Below are positions 34,268 through 42,387 of a stretch of 64,000 nt of DNA, piece after piece. A program made the position numbers and the translations under genes. The stretch's first letter is position 1, and every line of letters begins with the position of its first letter. The notes beneath the pieces were generated by a model that had not been told where the DNA came from, did not search any database, and saw only the letters and a program-made list of their open reading frames with translations. The DNA comes from Burkholderia ubonensis subsp. mesacidophila (GTDB lineage: Bacteria > Pseudomonadota > Gammaproteobacteria > Burkholderiales > Burkholderiaceae): positions 3,100,001-3,164,000 of the forward strand of contig NZ_CP020738.1 of NCBI RefSeq assembly GCF_002097715.1. The letters run 5' to 3'.

Positions 34268-34921
34268 TCAACGCGGCTGCGTGACATACCGCAGATACGG
34301 CTTCAGGGTCCTGAAGCCCTGCGGGTATTTCTTCTTCGCGTCGTCGTCCGACACCGACGTCGGGATGATGACATCGTCGCCCGGCTTCCAGTTCACCGGC
34401 GTCGCAACCGTGTGCTGCGCATTCAGTTGCAGCGAATCGAGCAGCCGCATCACCTCGTCGAAATTGCGCCCCGCGCTCATCGGGTACACCAGCATCGCCT
34501 TGACCTTCTTGTCCGGGCCGATGATGAACACCGAGCGCACCGTCGCGTTGTCGACCGCGGTGCGCGGCCCGCCGCTCGCGTTCGGGTGGATCATGTCGTA
34601 CAGCTTGGCGACCACCAGGCTGTCGTCGCCGATCATCGGATAGTTGATCGCGTGTCCCTGCGTCTCCTCGATGTCCTTCACCCACCGCTGGTGATCGCTG
34701 ACGGGGTCGACCGAGAGCCCGATGATCTTCGTGTTGCGCTTGTCGAATTCCGGCTTGAGCCCGGCCATGTAGCCGAGCTCGGTCGTGCATACCGGCGTGA
34801 AATCCTTCGGATGCGAGAACAGGATCGCCCAGTGGTCGCCGATCCACTCGTGAAAGCGGATCGTCCCCTCCGTGGTCTCGGCCGTGAAGTCGGGTGCGTC
34901 TTCTCCTAGTCGAATCGACAT
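34268..34921 (-). CDS. 1-Cys (Prx6-type) peroxiredoxin
   Basis: The 217-residue protein has the peroxidatic motif FTPVCTTE with C45 and the Prx6-specific long C-terminal domain (WKPGDDVIIPTSVSDDDAKK). No second conserved resolving cysteine is seen, so it is the 1-Cys type, reduced by glutathione or other thiols. It detoxifies hydrogen and organic peroxides in the cytosol. GGAGG is placed 5 bases before the ATG at 34921. The persulfide dioxygenase-rhodanese gene follows directly; together they handle peroxide and sulfur stress. Confidence 0.95.
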   Translation of the reverse strand: MSIRLGEDAPDFTAETTEGTIRFHEWIGDHWAILFSHPKDFTPVCTTELGYMAGLKPEFDKRNTKIIGLSVDPVSDHQRWVKDIEETQGHAINYPMIGDDSLVVAKLYDMIHPNASGGPRTAVDNATVRSVFIIGPDKKVKAMLVYPMSAGRNFDEVMRLLDSLQLNAQHTVATPVNWKPGDDVIIPTSVSDDDAKKKYPQGFRTLKPYLRYVTQPR

Positions 34922-35223
34922 TTCGTCCTCCATGACATGGAACCCTCGAAACCCTCATGACGCGCGCGGGACGCAGGCAGGCACGCGCCGCGTCCCGCGC
35001 GCGCTTATAGCGTAGGTCAAATTGCGCGCGTCACGGGCGACGCTGCGCGACGCGCGCGGCCGCAAGGTGTCCGATCCCGCATGCGCCCGCCGCGGCGCCG
35101 AATCGCCGCGCTGCGCCGCCTATACTTTTTTCATCGATTCCCCGAACGCGACGCGCGCCCGCGTCGCGATGCACCGGCGGTCGCGCGAACCCGGCCGGCC
35201 CCCTTTCCTGTGAGGAGAAGATC
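34922..35223. other. Intergenic region between divergent genes
   Basis: About 300 bases of very high GC carrying the peroxiredoxin and DUF1059 promoters. No OxyR-like or other site could be picked out with confidence. Confidence 0.35.
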
Positions 35224-35436
35224 ATGTCTCGCCGCTATATCGATTGCCGCGAGTTTCCCAGCGCGACGCACTGCTCGGTCGCGATCTCCGCCGATTCCGA
35301 CAGCGAGCTGCTGGAGGCCGCGGTCCAGCACGCGGTCGCGGTGCACCAGCACACCGACACGCCCGAGTTGCGCGCGCAACTGGCGACGCTGTTCCACGAC
35401 GGCACGCCGCCCGCCGAAGCGCCCCGGCAGGCGTGA
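35224..35436 (+). CDS. DUF1059-family small protein
   Basis: The 70-residue protein fits DUF1059: YIDCREFPSATHCSVAISAD followed by SELLEAAVQHAVAVHQHTDT. The Cys pair (C8, C17) and the HAxxxH helix are typical and may bind a metal. Function unknown. AGGAGA stands before the ATG. Confidence 0.8.
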   Translation: MSRRYIDCREFPSATHCSVAISADSDSELLEAAVQHAVAVHQHTDTPELRAQLATLFHDGTPPAEAPRQA

Positions 35437-35928
35437 CCGGCCCGCCCACTCCGCTGACGCGCCTTCAGCCGACCCCTCACCCCGCAGCGCCTCCCCTTCG
35501 CCCCCGCCGCGCCGGCACGCCTCGCCGGCCGGCGCGCTGCGCAGCCGCACCACTCGCATACCGTTCCCCGCGTGGATCACGTGTGAAACGTTTTGCCCGC
35601 GTTGCCGCGTAACGCGCCCGTCACGTGAAGAAATTCATCCATTGAATCATCACGTTAGCTTCAATGGCACGGTGCTCGCTTACAACGGTAGGCAGGTCCG
35701 CACGCGCGTGCAGCCGGCATGCGCACGCCGGCACGGCCGCGCCCGCAGCGACACGGCGGCATCGCGAATGCCGCGCCAGAGCAGGCCGCCGGCCCGCACG
35801 GGAGACCCATTTCGTTGAACCCGACGCCTCCAGGGGCCGCTGCCCGGCGCGACGCGCCGGACCGGCCGCCGGACGGTCGGTCATTTTTGCAACGTCTCGA
35901 ACGATGCGAGTCGCTTCAGGAGGACACC
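35437..35928. other. Intergenic region
   Basis: About 490 bases. The only structure seen is CCATTGAA (35639-35646) and TTCAATGG (35660-35667), an 8-13-8 inverted repeat that could be an operator or hairpin for the downstream exported-protein operon. No gene was recognised. Confidence 0.4.
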
Positions 35929-36180
35929 ATGAAAGTGCGAGGAACGACCGGATCGCTGCGCGTGTGGCGCGCGGTGCTGACCGGTCTTTGCGCGAGCGCC
36001 GTCGCGTTCGCCGCGCTCGGCACGCCGGCAGCGTTCGCCGCCGGCAAGGGGCCCCGTCACACCGGCCACGGTTCGCTGCCGTCGAAAGGGAACATCCCGG
36101 CGAAGTTCCCGACGCTGCCGACGAGCCCGCATCCGAGCGAGGCGAAGAACGCAGGCAAGTTCAAGCCGCAACAACTATAG
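35929..36180 (+). CDS. Small exported protein upstream of the deacetylase
   Basis: The 83-residue protein has a signal peptide (RVWRAVLTGLCASAVAFAAL, cleavage near AFAAG) and a short basic, Pro/Lys/His-rich mature part (GKGPRHTGHGSLPSKGNIPA). The ATG has AGGAGGA in front. It is 67 bases upstream of the Agd3-like deacetylase and probably in the same transcript, so it may help in polysaccharide binding or anchoring. No family recognised. Confidence 0.65.
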   Translation: MKVRGTTGSLRVWRAVLTGLCASAVAFAALGTPAAFAAGKGPRHTGHGSLPSKGNIPAKFPTLPTSPHPSEAKNAGKFKPQQL

Positions 36181-36247
36181 GCATCACGCTGAAGTCATTG
36201 TCGGGGAAAAGTTTCATTCATTCGATCACCGATGCGTGAGGTTTGCC

Positions 36248-38389
36248 ATGAGTGCAATACGAACGTTGTTCCGCTCCTCCGGGCCGCTGGCGCGCGGGCT
36301 CGCCGCGGCCGGGCTCTGCGTCGCGGCGCAGGTCGTCCACGCCGTCCCGCTGGATGCGCTGATCGACCTGAAGGTGCTGGTGCTCGCCAGCCAGCAGGCC
36401 GGCAATACGCCCGAGCTGCAGGCAACGCTGACGATCCTCGACCGGCTGGGCGTGCCGTACACGATCTACTACTACGACACCACCGCCCCGACGCTGCCGA
36501 CGCTCGAAACCGGCGACCATGCGATGTACCAGGGCGTCATCATGCCGATCAGCGACGCGCGCTACATGAACCCGTTTTCCGGCGGCGCGCTCGCGACGAC
36601 GCTCGCGCGCTACCAGTTCAAGTACAACGTGCGGCTCGCGAGCGCCTACACATGGCCAGGCGACACCGGCTGCATGCAGTACGTCGGCTACCGGGATACG
36701 ACCGCGTCGCCGCTCAACACGACGCTGACGGCCACCGGCAAGACGCTGTTCCCGTACATGAACGCCGGCACGACCACGACGAATCCGCTGACCGTGCAAA
36801 ACGCGTGGACGTACTTCATGTCGCCCGCGAGCCCGCTGCCGGCCGGCACGACCACGACGACGCAGATCCAGGGCACGGCGTCGACCGGCGCCACCTATTC
36901 GGTCGCATCAACCTGCCTGTTCGGCAACACGACGCCGCTCGCGGGCGACAGCACGTCGCGCGAAATCATGGCGGTGTCGTTCGACAACAACCCGTACCTG
37001 ATGCATTCGATGACGCTGTCGTATGGCCTCGTCAACTGGGTCACGCGCGGGCTGTTCGTCGGCGTGCGGCACGCGTACATGGATCCGCAGGTCGACGATA
37101 TCGGCATCCCGGATGAGATCTACCCGTATGCTGAGTCGCTCTACGGCTACTGGTACAACGTGACGACGGGCGCGACGACGAGCACGAGCCCTCCGGGCCT
37201 GTGCCCGCTCGGCGACGTCTCGCCGACCACCGGCATGACCGCGTGCGAGTACCGGATGACCGGCGCCGATTTCGACAACATGATGGCCTGGCAGGACAAC
37301 GTCAACGCCGGCACCGCGAACGCGGGCGCGCTGAAACTCACGTTCGCGTTCAACGGCGCGGGCTTCGACACGGCCGACGGCGGTCTCGGCAACTACCCGC
37401 CGAGCGGCACCGACTCGTTGAGCACCGAGGTGAACGCAAACGAGTTCGAATTCAAGTGGATTACCCATACATACGACCACGCACTGCTTGAGCCGATACA
37501 AAACCCGCCGATCACGATCACGCCCAGCCAGGTGACGACCGAGCTGCAGAACAACAACGCGGTCGCGCAGAGCTTCGGCTTCGAAAAATACAACAAGACC
37601 GTTATCGTGACGCCCGAGATCTCCGGCCTCTACTACGCGCCGACGCTGGGCGCGCTCCAGTCGTACGGCATCAACGTGCTCGTGTCCGACTCGTCGAAGC
37701 CGACGCCGCCGGTCGGCACGGCCGGCTGCCCGACGAACAACAACGGCGTCGCCTGGTCGCTTCCGCCGTTCAATGCCGGCAAGTACAACTGCGTGAACCA
37801 GAACATCTTCGAAATCCCGCGTTATCCGACGGCGCTGTTCTACAACGTGTCGCAACCGTCGGAATGGGTCGCCGAATACAACTACTTCTACGGCGCGAAC
37901 GGGATCGATCCGACACGGTGGGGCGTCGATCAGACCTACGCGCAAGTGCTCGACCACGTGTCCGACACGCTGGTGTCCTACCTGCTCACGTTCGACATGC
38001 GCCCGCTGATGTTCCACCAGTCGAACCTGCGCGCGTACAGCGGCACCAGTACGCTGCTCGGCGACCTGCTGAACGCGGTGCTGACGAAGTACAACAAGTA
38101 CTACAAGGGTCTGCCGATTCGCAGTCCGTACCTGTCCGACGCAGGCGTGCTCGCGAAGCAGCGGCTCGTGTTCAACTCGTCGAACGTGACGGCCACGCTG
38201 AAGCCCGGCGTGTCGATCATCGTCAGCGCACCGCCGCGAAGCGACGGGCAACCCGTCGTGGTGCCGATCACCGGCGTGACGTTCGGCACCGTGCACGAAA
38301 CGTATGGCGGCCAGAGCAACTCCACGATCACGTTGCTCCCTGCGGCCGCCTATACGATGCCGATCGCGCCGGCGCCCGCCTGGCAATAG
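36248..38389 (+). CDS. Secreted Agd3-like (CE18-type) polysaccharide deacetylase
   Basis: The 713-residue exported protein has a signal peptide (residues 1-32), an N-terminal alpha/beta domain, and a central deacetylase-like domain with HAYMDPQVDDIGIPDEIY (catalytic/metal D283, D284) and WITHTYDHALLE (H407, H411, metal HxxxH). VDDI plus THTxDH is the signature of Agd3, the Aspergillus galactosaminogalactan deacetylase, and its bacterial relatives; the C-terminus is a small beta domain. It would partly deacetylate an amino-sugar exopolysaccharide outside the cell. The ATG at 36248 with GAGG upstream is preferred to the GTG at 36236. A terminator follows. Which polysaccharide it acts on is unknown. 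Confidence 0.65.
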   Translation: MSAIRTLFRSSGPLARGLAAAGLCVAAQVVHAVPLDALIDLKVLVLASQQAGNTPELQATLTILDRLGVPYTIYYYDTTAPTLPTLETGDHAMYQGVIMPISDARYMNPFSGGALATTLARYQFKYNVRLASAYTWPGDTGCMQYVGYRDTTASPLNTTLTATGKTLFPYMNAGTTTTNPLTVQNAWTYFMSPASPLPAGTTTTTQIQGTASTGATYSVASTCLFGNTTPLAGDSTSREIMAVSFDNNPYLMHSMTLSYGLVNWVTRGLFVGVRHAYMDPQVDDIGIPDEIYPYAESLYGYWYNVTTGATTSTSPPGLCPLGDVSPTTGMTACEYRMTGADFDNMMAWQDNVNAGTANAGALKLTFAFNGAGFDTADGGLGNYPPSGTDSLSTEVNANEFEFKWITHTYDHALLEPIQNPPITITPSQVTTELQNNNAVAQSFGFEKYNKTVIVTPEISGLYYAPTLGALQSYGINVLVSDSSKPTPPVGTAGCPTNNNGVAWSLPPFNAGKYNCVNQNIFEIPRYPTALFYNVSQPSEWVAEYNYFYGANGIDPTRWGVDQTYAQVLDHVSDTLVSYLLTFDMRPLMFHQSNLRAYSGTSTLLGDLLNAVLTKYNKYYKGLPIRSPYLSDAGVLAKQRLVFNSSNVTATLKPGVSIIVSAPPRSDGQPVVVPITGVTFGTVHETYGGQSNSTITLLPAAAYTMPIAPAPAWQ

Positions 38390-38431
38390 CATGTCGACAG
38401 GCATACCGCGTCACGGAGGCGCGAGTTGACG

Positions 38432-38458
38432 ACGCCCGCCGCAAGGCGGGCGTTTTTT
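38432..38458 (+). terminator. Rho-independent terminator after the deacetylase gene
   Basis: ACGCCCGCC (38432-38440) and GGCGGGCGT (38445-38453) pair around GCAA, followed by a run of T residues. Confidence 0.9.
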
Positions 38459-38566
38459 ATCCACAGCCCGGGCGCCGGCCGGCGCCTTTGGATCACTCGG
38501 AAATCTGTGAAACAATCCCGCTTCCCCTTCAGCCGGAATCCGGCGACTCAGCCTAGGAGCGGATCA

Positions 38567-38998
38567 ATGATCACCTCGGGAAGCTGTCACTGCGGCAACA
38601 TCTCCTTCGCGCTCGACTGGCGCGATGCCCCGCCTCGCATTGCCGCGCGCGCCTGCACCTGTTCGTTTTGCCGCAAGCATGGCGGCACCTGGACCTCCTG
38701 TCCGGTCGGCTCGCTCGAAGTCACCGTGAAGGACCCGGCGCAGGTCAGCGCCTATGCGTTCGGCACGCGCACCGCGCGATTCCACGTGTGCGGCACGTGC
38801 GGCGTCGTGCCGGTCGTGACGAGCGAAGTGGACGGCCGGCTCTATGGGGTCGTCAACGTCAACACGTTCGATGGGGTCGACGCTGCGCTCATCGAGCCGG
38901 CCGCTGCCGCTTCGTTCGACGGGGAGGGTACGGACGAGCGTCTCGCTCGCCGCAAGCGCAACTGGATACCGGACGTCGTGTTCCGCGCATGCCGCTGA
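38567..38998 (+). CDS. GFA/CENP-V family zinc protein
   Basis: The 143-residue protein has the GFA cysteine set: SCHCG (C7, C9), CTCSFC (C30, C32, C35) and CGTC (C75, C78), binding zinc and, in the prototype, a glutathione adduct (formaldehyde-activating enzyme). Many members have other thiol-linked roles, so the substrate is open. AGGAG stands 8 bases before the ATG at 38567. Its last 10 bases overlap the start of the LysR gene. Confidence 0.88.
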   Translation: MITSGSCHCGNISFALDWRDAPPRIAARACTCSFCRKHGGTWTSCPVGSLEVTVKDPAQVSAYAFGTRTARFHVCGTCGVVPVVTSEVDGRLYGVVNVNTFDGVDAALIEPAAAASFDGEGTDERLARRKRNWIPDVVFRACR

Positions 38999-39897
38999 CG
39001 ATCGATCCGAAGCAGGCCGCCGCGCTGCTGGCCGTCGCCGACACCGGCAGCTTCGAGCAGGCGGCGGTGCGCCTGCACGTGACCGCGTCCGCCGTCACGC
39101 AGCGGGTGCGCGCGCTGGAGGCGAGCCTCGGCACGCCGCTCGTGCTGCGCACGCGGCCGTGCCGGCCGACCGTCGCCGGGCAGCGCGTGCTGCAGCACCT
39201 GCGCCGCGTCGCGCTGCTGCAGGCCGACCTGCAGAGCGCGCTCGCGGTCGAGCGTGCATCGCCGATCTCCGTCACGATCGCGCTCAATTCCGACAGCCTC
39301 GGCACCTGGTTCCTGCCCGCGCTGACGTCGGTGCTCGCCGGCGAGCGCATCCTGTTCGAGCTGATCGTCGAGGACCAGGACCATACGTTCGCGCTGCTCG
39401 AAAGCGGGATGGCGGTCGGCTGCGTGACGACCGAGCCGAAGCCGATGCGCGGCTGCGTCGCGACGCCGCTCGGCATGATGCGCTACCGGCTGCTCGCCGC
39501 GTCCGCGTTCGCCGCGCGCTGGTTTCCGCGCGGCCTCAATCGCGCGAGCGCGCGCCGCGCGCCGGTCGTCGCGTATTCGCGGCGCGACACGCTGCAATCG
39601 TCGTTTCTCGAGGAAAAGTTCGGGTTGCCCGTCGGCGCATACCCGTGCCACTACGTGCCGGGCACGCACGCGCATTTCGCAGCGGTCCAGCACGGGCTCG
39701 GCTATGCGATGGTGCCGGCGCCGCTGCTCGGCGACACGCCGCTCGACGCGCAGGGCCTCGTCGATCTCGCGCCCGCGCATCCGACCGACGTCACGCTGTA
39801 CTGGCACGCGTGGACCGTGCAGTCGCCGGCGATGGCGTCATTGTCCGCGCGCGTCGTCGAAGCGGCGCGGCGGCTGCTCGCGCCGCTCGCGCGCTGA
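38989..39897 (+). CDS. ArgP/IciA-like LysR-family regulator
   Basis: The 302-residue protein has an N-terminal winged helix (LLAVADTGSFEQAAVRLHVT, ASAVTQRVRALEASLG) with the 'AVTQRIRALE' helix typical of ArgP (IciA), and the ArgP-type effector domain (LNSDSLGTWFLPAL). ArgP regulators sense lysine/arginine and usually activate a LysE exporter; no lysE lies beside it here. The ATG at 38989 overlaps the end of the GFA gene by 10 bases, so the pair is co-transcribed. Confidence 0.85.
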   Translation: MPLTIDPKQAAALLAVADTGSFEQAAVRLHVTASAVTQRVRALEASLGTPLVLRTRPCRPTVAGQRVLQHLRRVALLQADLQSALAVERASPISVTIALNSDSLGTWFLPALTSVLAGERILFELIVEDQDHTFALLESGMAVGCVTTEPKPMRGCVATPLGMMRYRLLAASAFAARWFPRGLNRASARRAPVVAYSRRDTLQSSFLEEKFGLPVGAYPCHYVPGTHAHFAAVQHGLGYAMVPAPLLGDTPLDAQGLVDLAPAHPTDVTLYWHAWTVQSPAMASLSARVVEAARRLLAPLAR

Positions 39898-39935
39898 TCG
39901 CTTCGACGACGCAGCGCTGCTGCGCCGCCGCCCGG

Positions 39936-40949
39936 TTACGCGCGCCGCTGCGCGAAATACGCGCCGACCGCGGCGACGAACGTATCGACGTCGTCGCGCG
40001 ACACGTCGCGGTGCGTGACGAAACGCGATGCGTACAGCATCTGCGTGAGGATCCCGCGTTCCTTGAGCCACGCCTCGAGCGGTGCGCAATCGGCCTCGGG
40101 GAACTGCGCGAACACCATGTTCGTCGCCTGCGACAGCACCTTCACCTCGTCGATGCGCGCGAGCCCCGCGGCGAGGCGCGCGGCGTTCTCGTGATCGTCC
40201 GCGAGCCGCTCGACGTTGTGCTCGAGCGCATACAGGCACGCCGCCGCGAGCAGCCCCGACTGCCGCATCGCGCCGCCGAGCATCTTGCGCCAGCGTCGGG
40301 CGCGCTCGATCAGCGGCCGGCTGCCGACCAGCACCGAGCCGACCGGCGCGCCGAGCCCCTTCGAGAAGCAGATCGACACCGAGTCGAACGGCGCGCACAC
40401 GTCCGCGATCGTGCGGCCTGAAGCGACGGCCGCGTTGCACACGCGCGCGCCGTCGAGGTGCGCGGACAGCCCGTGGCTGCGCGCGACCGCGACGGCCTCT
40501 TCCGCATAACCGGTCGGCAGCACGCGGCCGCCGATCGTGTTTTCGAGCGCGAGCAGCCGCGAGCGCGCGAAGTGGTCGTCGAGCGGCTTGATCGCGGCGA
40601 CGATCCTGTCGATCGGCAGCGTGCCGTCGAGCGCATTCTCGATCGGCTGCGGCTGGATGCTGCCGAGCACCGCCGCGCCGCCGCCTTCGTACTTGTAGGT
40701 GTGCGCCTGCTGGCCGACGATGTATTCGTCGCCGCGTTCGCAATGCGCCATCAGCGCGGCGAGATTGCTCTGCGTGCCGCTCGGCAGGTACAGGCCCGCC
40801 TCCTTGCCTGCGCGCTCGGCGGTCACGGCCTGCAGGCGGTTGACGGTCGGGTCGTCGCCCCATACGTCGTCGCCGACTTCGGCGGCTGTCATGGCGGCCA
40901 GCATCGCGGGGCTGGGGCGTGTCACGGTATCGCTGCGCAGATCGATCAT
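39936..40949 (-). CDS. ltaE: Low-specificity L-threonine aldolase
   Basis: A pyridoxal-phosphate enzyme of fold type I that splits threonine/allo-threonine into glycine and acetaldehyde. The 337-residue protein has the N-terminal IDLRSDTVTRP signature, H83 stacking on PLP, AHLDGAR with D166 and R169, and the Schiff-base lysine K197 in CFSKGLGAPVG. The ATG at 40949 has GGGA upstream. Transcribed alone; converges with the ArgP-like gene. Confidence 0.93.
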   Translation of the reverse strand: MIDLRSDTVTRPSPAMLAAMTAAEVGDDVWGDDPTVNRLQAVTAERAGKEAGLYLPSGTQSNLAALMAHCERGDEYIVGQQAHTYKYEGGGAAVLGSIQPQPIENALDGTLPIDRIVAAIKPLDDHFARSRLLALENTIGGRVLPTGYAEEAVAVARSHGLSAHLDGARVCNAAVASGRTIADVCAPFDSVSICFSKGLGAPVGSVLVGSRPLIERARRWRKMLGGAMRQSGLLAAACLYALEHNVERLADDHENAARLAAGLARIDEVKVLSQATNMVFAQFPEADCAPLEAWLKERGILTQMLYASRFVTHRDVSRDDVDTFVAAVGAYFAQRRA

Positions 40950-41052
40950 CGGTGGTCCCTGAGTGAACGCGGGCCGGCACGGGCGCGCCCGAACCGGCCT
41001 GCCGAAACGAGACTCAGAGTGTACGCAATTCGTCGGGCGCCTGCCGGACGCG

Positions 41053-41580
41053 TCAATAACGCGGCGGCGGCTGGACGCCCGGAGGCGGCATCGGCGGCGC
41101 GGCGCGCGGCGCGGGCGCGCCCCCATAGCCGCCGCTCATGCCGCCCGGCACCGGCACGCGATTGCCGGTCGCGTACATGCACTGCAGGTACGCATAGTCG
41201 TAGCGGCGCTGCACGTCGTATGCCGAACCCTGCGCGGCGCCCGCGCCGACCACGCTGCCCGCGAGCAGCCCCGCGCCCGCGCCGACGGCCGCGCCGCTGC
41301 CGCCGTTGAACGCAGCGCCGGCCGCCGCGCCGAGCGCCGTGCCGACCGCCGCGCTGCCGACCGCGCTCGCCGTCGACGCCTGCCCGGCGGTCACGCCGCC
41401 CGACTGCTGGAACGCGTACTGGCGGCAGTTCGCGTCGTCGGCGCGGAACTGGTCGAACGACTTGCCCGTGCCGGGCAGCGCCAGCACGGTCGGCCCGTTC
41501 GGCACGAACGCGCATGCGCTGACGAGGCCGGCCAACACCGCCAGCACGGGCCAGCGCGCATATCGGATCGTGTTGCTCAT
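41053..41580 (-). CDS. Glycine-zipper outer-membrane lipoprotein
   Basis: The 175-residue lipoprotein has a signal ending LVSAC (lipobox Cys23), a globular segment with ADDANCRQYAFQQS, a glycine zipper (VGTALGAAAGAAF...GAGAGLLAGSVVGAG), a DYAYLQCMYATGN motif and a Pro-rich tail. This 'ANCRxYA ... YxQCMYxxGxxVP' layout is common among Burkholderia glycine-zipper lipoproteins. Role unknown, probably envelope-related. It lies 14 bases downstream of the next gene to the right... that is, the Tyr/Pro-rich exported protein precedes it in the same operon. Confidence 0.8.
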   Translation of the reverse strand: MSNTIRYARWPVLAVLAGLVSACAFVPNGPTVLALPGTGKSFDQFRADDANCRQYAFQQSGGVTAGQASTASAVGSAAVGTALGAAAGAAFNGGSGAAVGAGAGLLAGSVVGAGAAQGSAYDVQRRYDYAYLQCMYATGNRVPVPGGMSGGYGGAPAPRAAPPMPPPGVQPPPRY

Positions 41581-41593
41581 CGTCGCGCCTCCA

Positions 41594-41929
41594 TCATTGC
41601 GGCCGCGCCGGCACCGACCGCCAGCCCGACTTGCATGTCTTCACGTACGGGTAGTAGTGCTTCGACGCGTCGCAGTAGTACCAGAGGCCGCCGTCGTTCG
41701 CGTCGGGGCCCTCCTGCGCCTGGCCCTGCTCGATGTACTCCGGCGGCGGGGGCGGCGCGACGGGCACCGCGACGACGGGCGGCGGGTAGTAATAGGGCGC
41801 GGGCGCGACGGGGTAGTAGTACGGATAGCCCGGGCCGATGTAGACCCCGACGCGGGCGGCGTGGGCCACGCCCGCCGCGCCGATTGCGACGGCGGCGAGC
41901 GCGCCCAGCGCAAGCTTCGATGCGTTCAC
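41594..41929 (-). CDS. Exported Tyr/Pro-rich protein, GTG start
   Basis: The 111-residue protein begins with GTG (MNASKLALGALAAVAIGAAG, signal cleaved after AHA). GGAG sits 9 bases before this GTG, which is why the start was placed there rather than at any upstream codon. The mature part is YYYPxxPAPYYYPPP-rich, then an acidic loop and a C-terminal WYYCDASKHYYPYVKTCKSG segment with two cysteines, a motif seen in many small Burkholderia envelope proteins. It overlaps no gene; 13 bases separate it from the lipoprotein gene downstream. Confidence 0.75.
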   Translation of the reverse strand: MNASKLALGALAAVAIGAAGVAHAARVGVYIGPGYPYYYPVAPAPYYYPPPVVAVPVAPPPPPEYIEQGQAQEGPDANDGGLWYYCDASKHYYPYVKTCKSGWRSVPARPQ

Positions 41930-42387
41930 GTCTCGTTCTCCGACAAACCGGCTCGCCACGCGAACCCGATGTCTTCAACGCTACGCCGCACCCGCTCCCG
42001 CATCCATTACGAAGGCGCGCGGCAATGTTGCAAGACGTTACCGGCGTCACGAAAGCCGCGCGCGGCGGCCGTCGGCGCGTGCGCGTGCGTTACCGGCCAA
42101 CGGGTTGAAACGGACGCGCGGGCGTCGTGTTCCCGACGATGCGACGCGCCATATTGACGCAGGTGCGGCGGGCCGCCGCGCCCCACTCGCCGCGCGCCAC
42201 GCCGCGATCTTGATACGAATCAACGATTTAACGCGCCGCCGCCGCGCGGGGTCTGGACATCTGCGACGAGTTGGCACATTTCGCGCCGCAATATCGCGTC
42301 CCATACTCCAGCCAACCCTGCAACCGCCTTCGGCCAGGGTCCGCCGGCAGGCCCGCCGGCGGGTATCGACAGCTTCGGTCAACTGGT
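41930..42387. other. Upstream region of the cytochrome bd operon
   Basis: About 460 bases between divergent units. The notable element is the ANR/FNR box at 42210. No extra gene is supported. Confidence 0.45.
42210..42223. promoter_or_regulatory. Perfect ANR/FNR-type box upstream of the bd oxidase operon
   Basis: TTGAT-ACGA-ATCAA is an exact match to the FNR/ANR consensus TTGAT-N4-ATCAA. It lies 164 bases before the cioA start, in the only upstream region of the operon, so low-oxygen control is likely. Confidence 0.75.
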
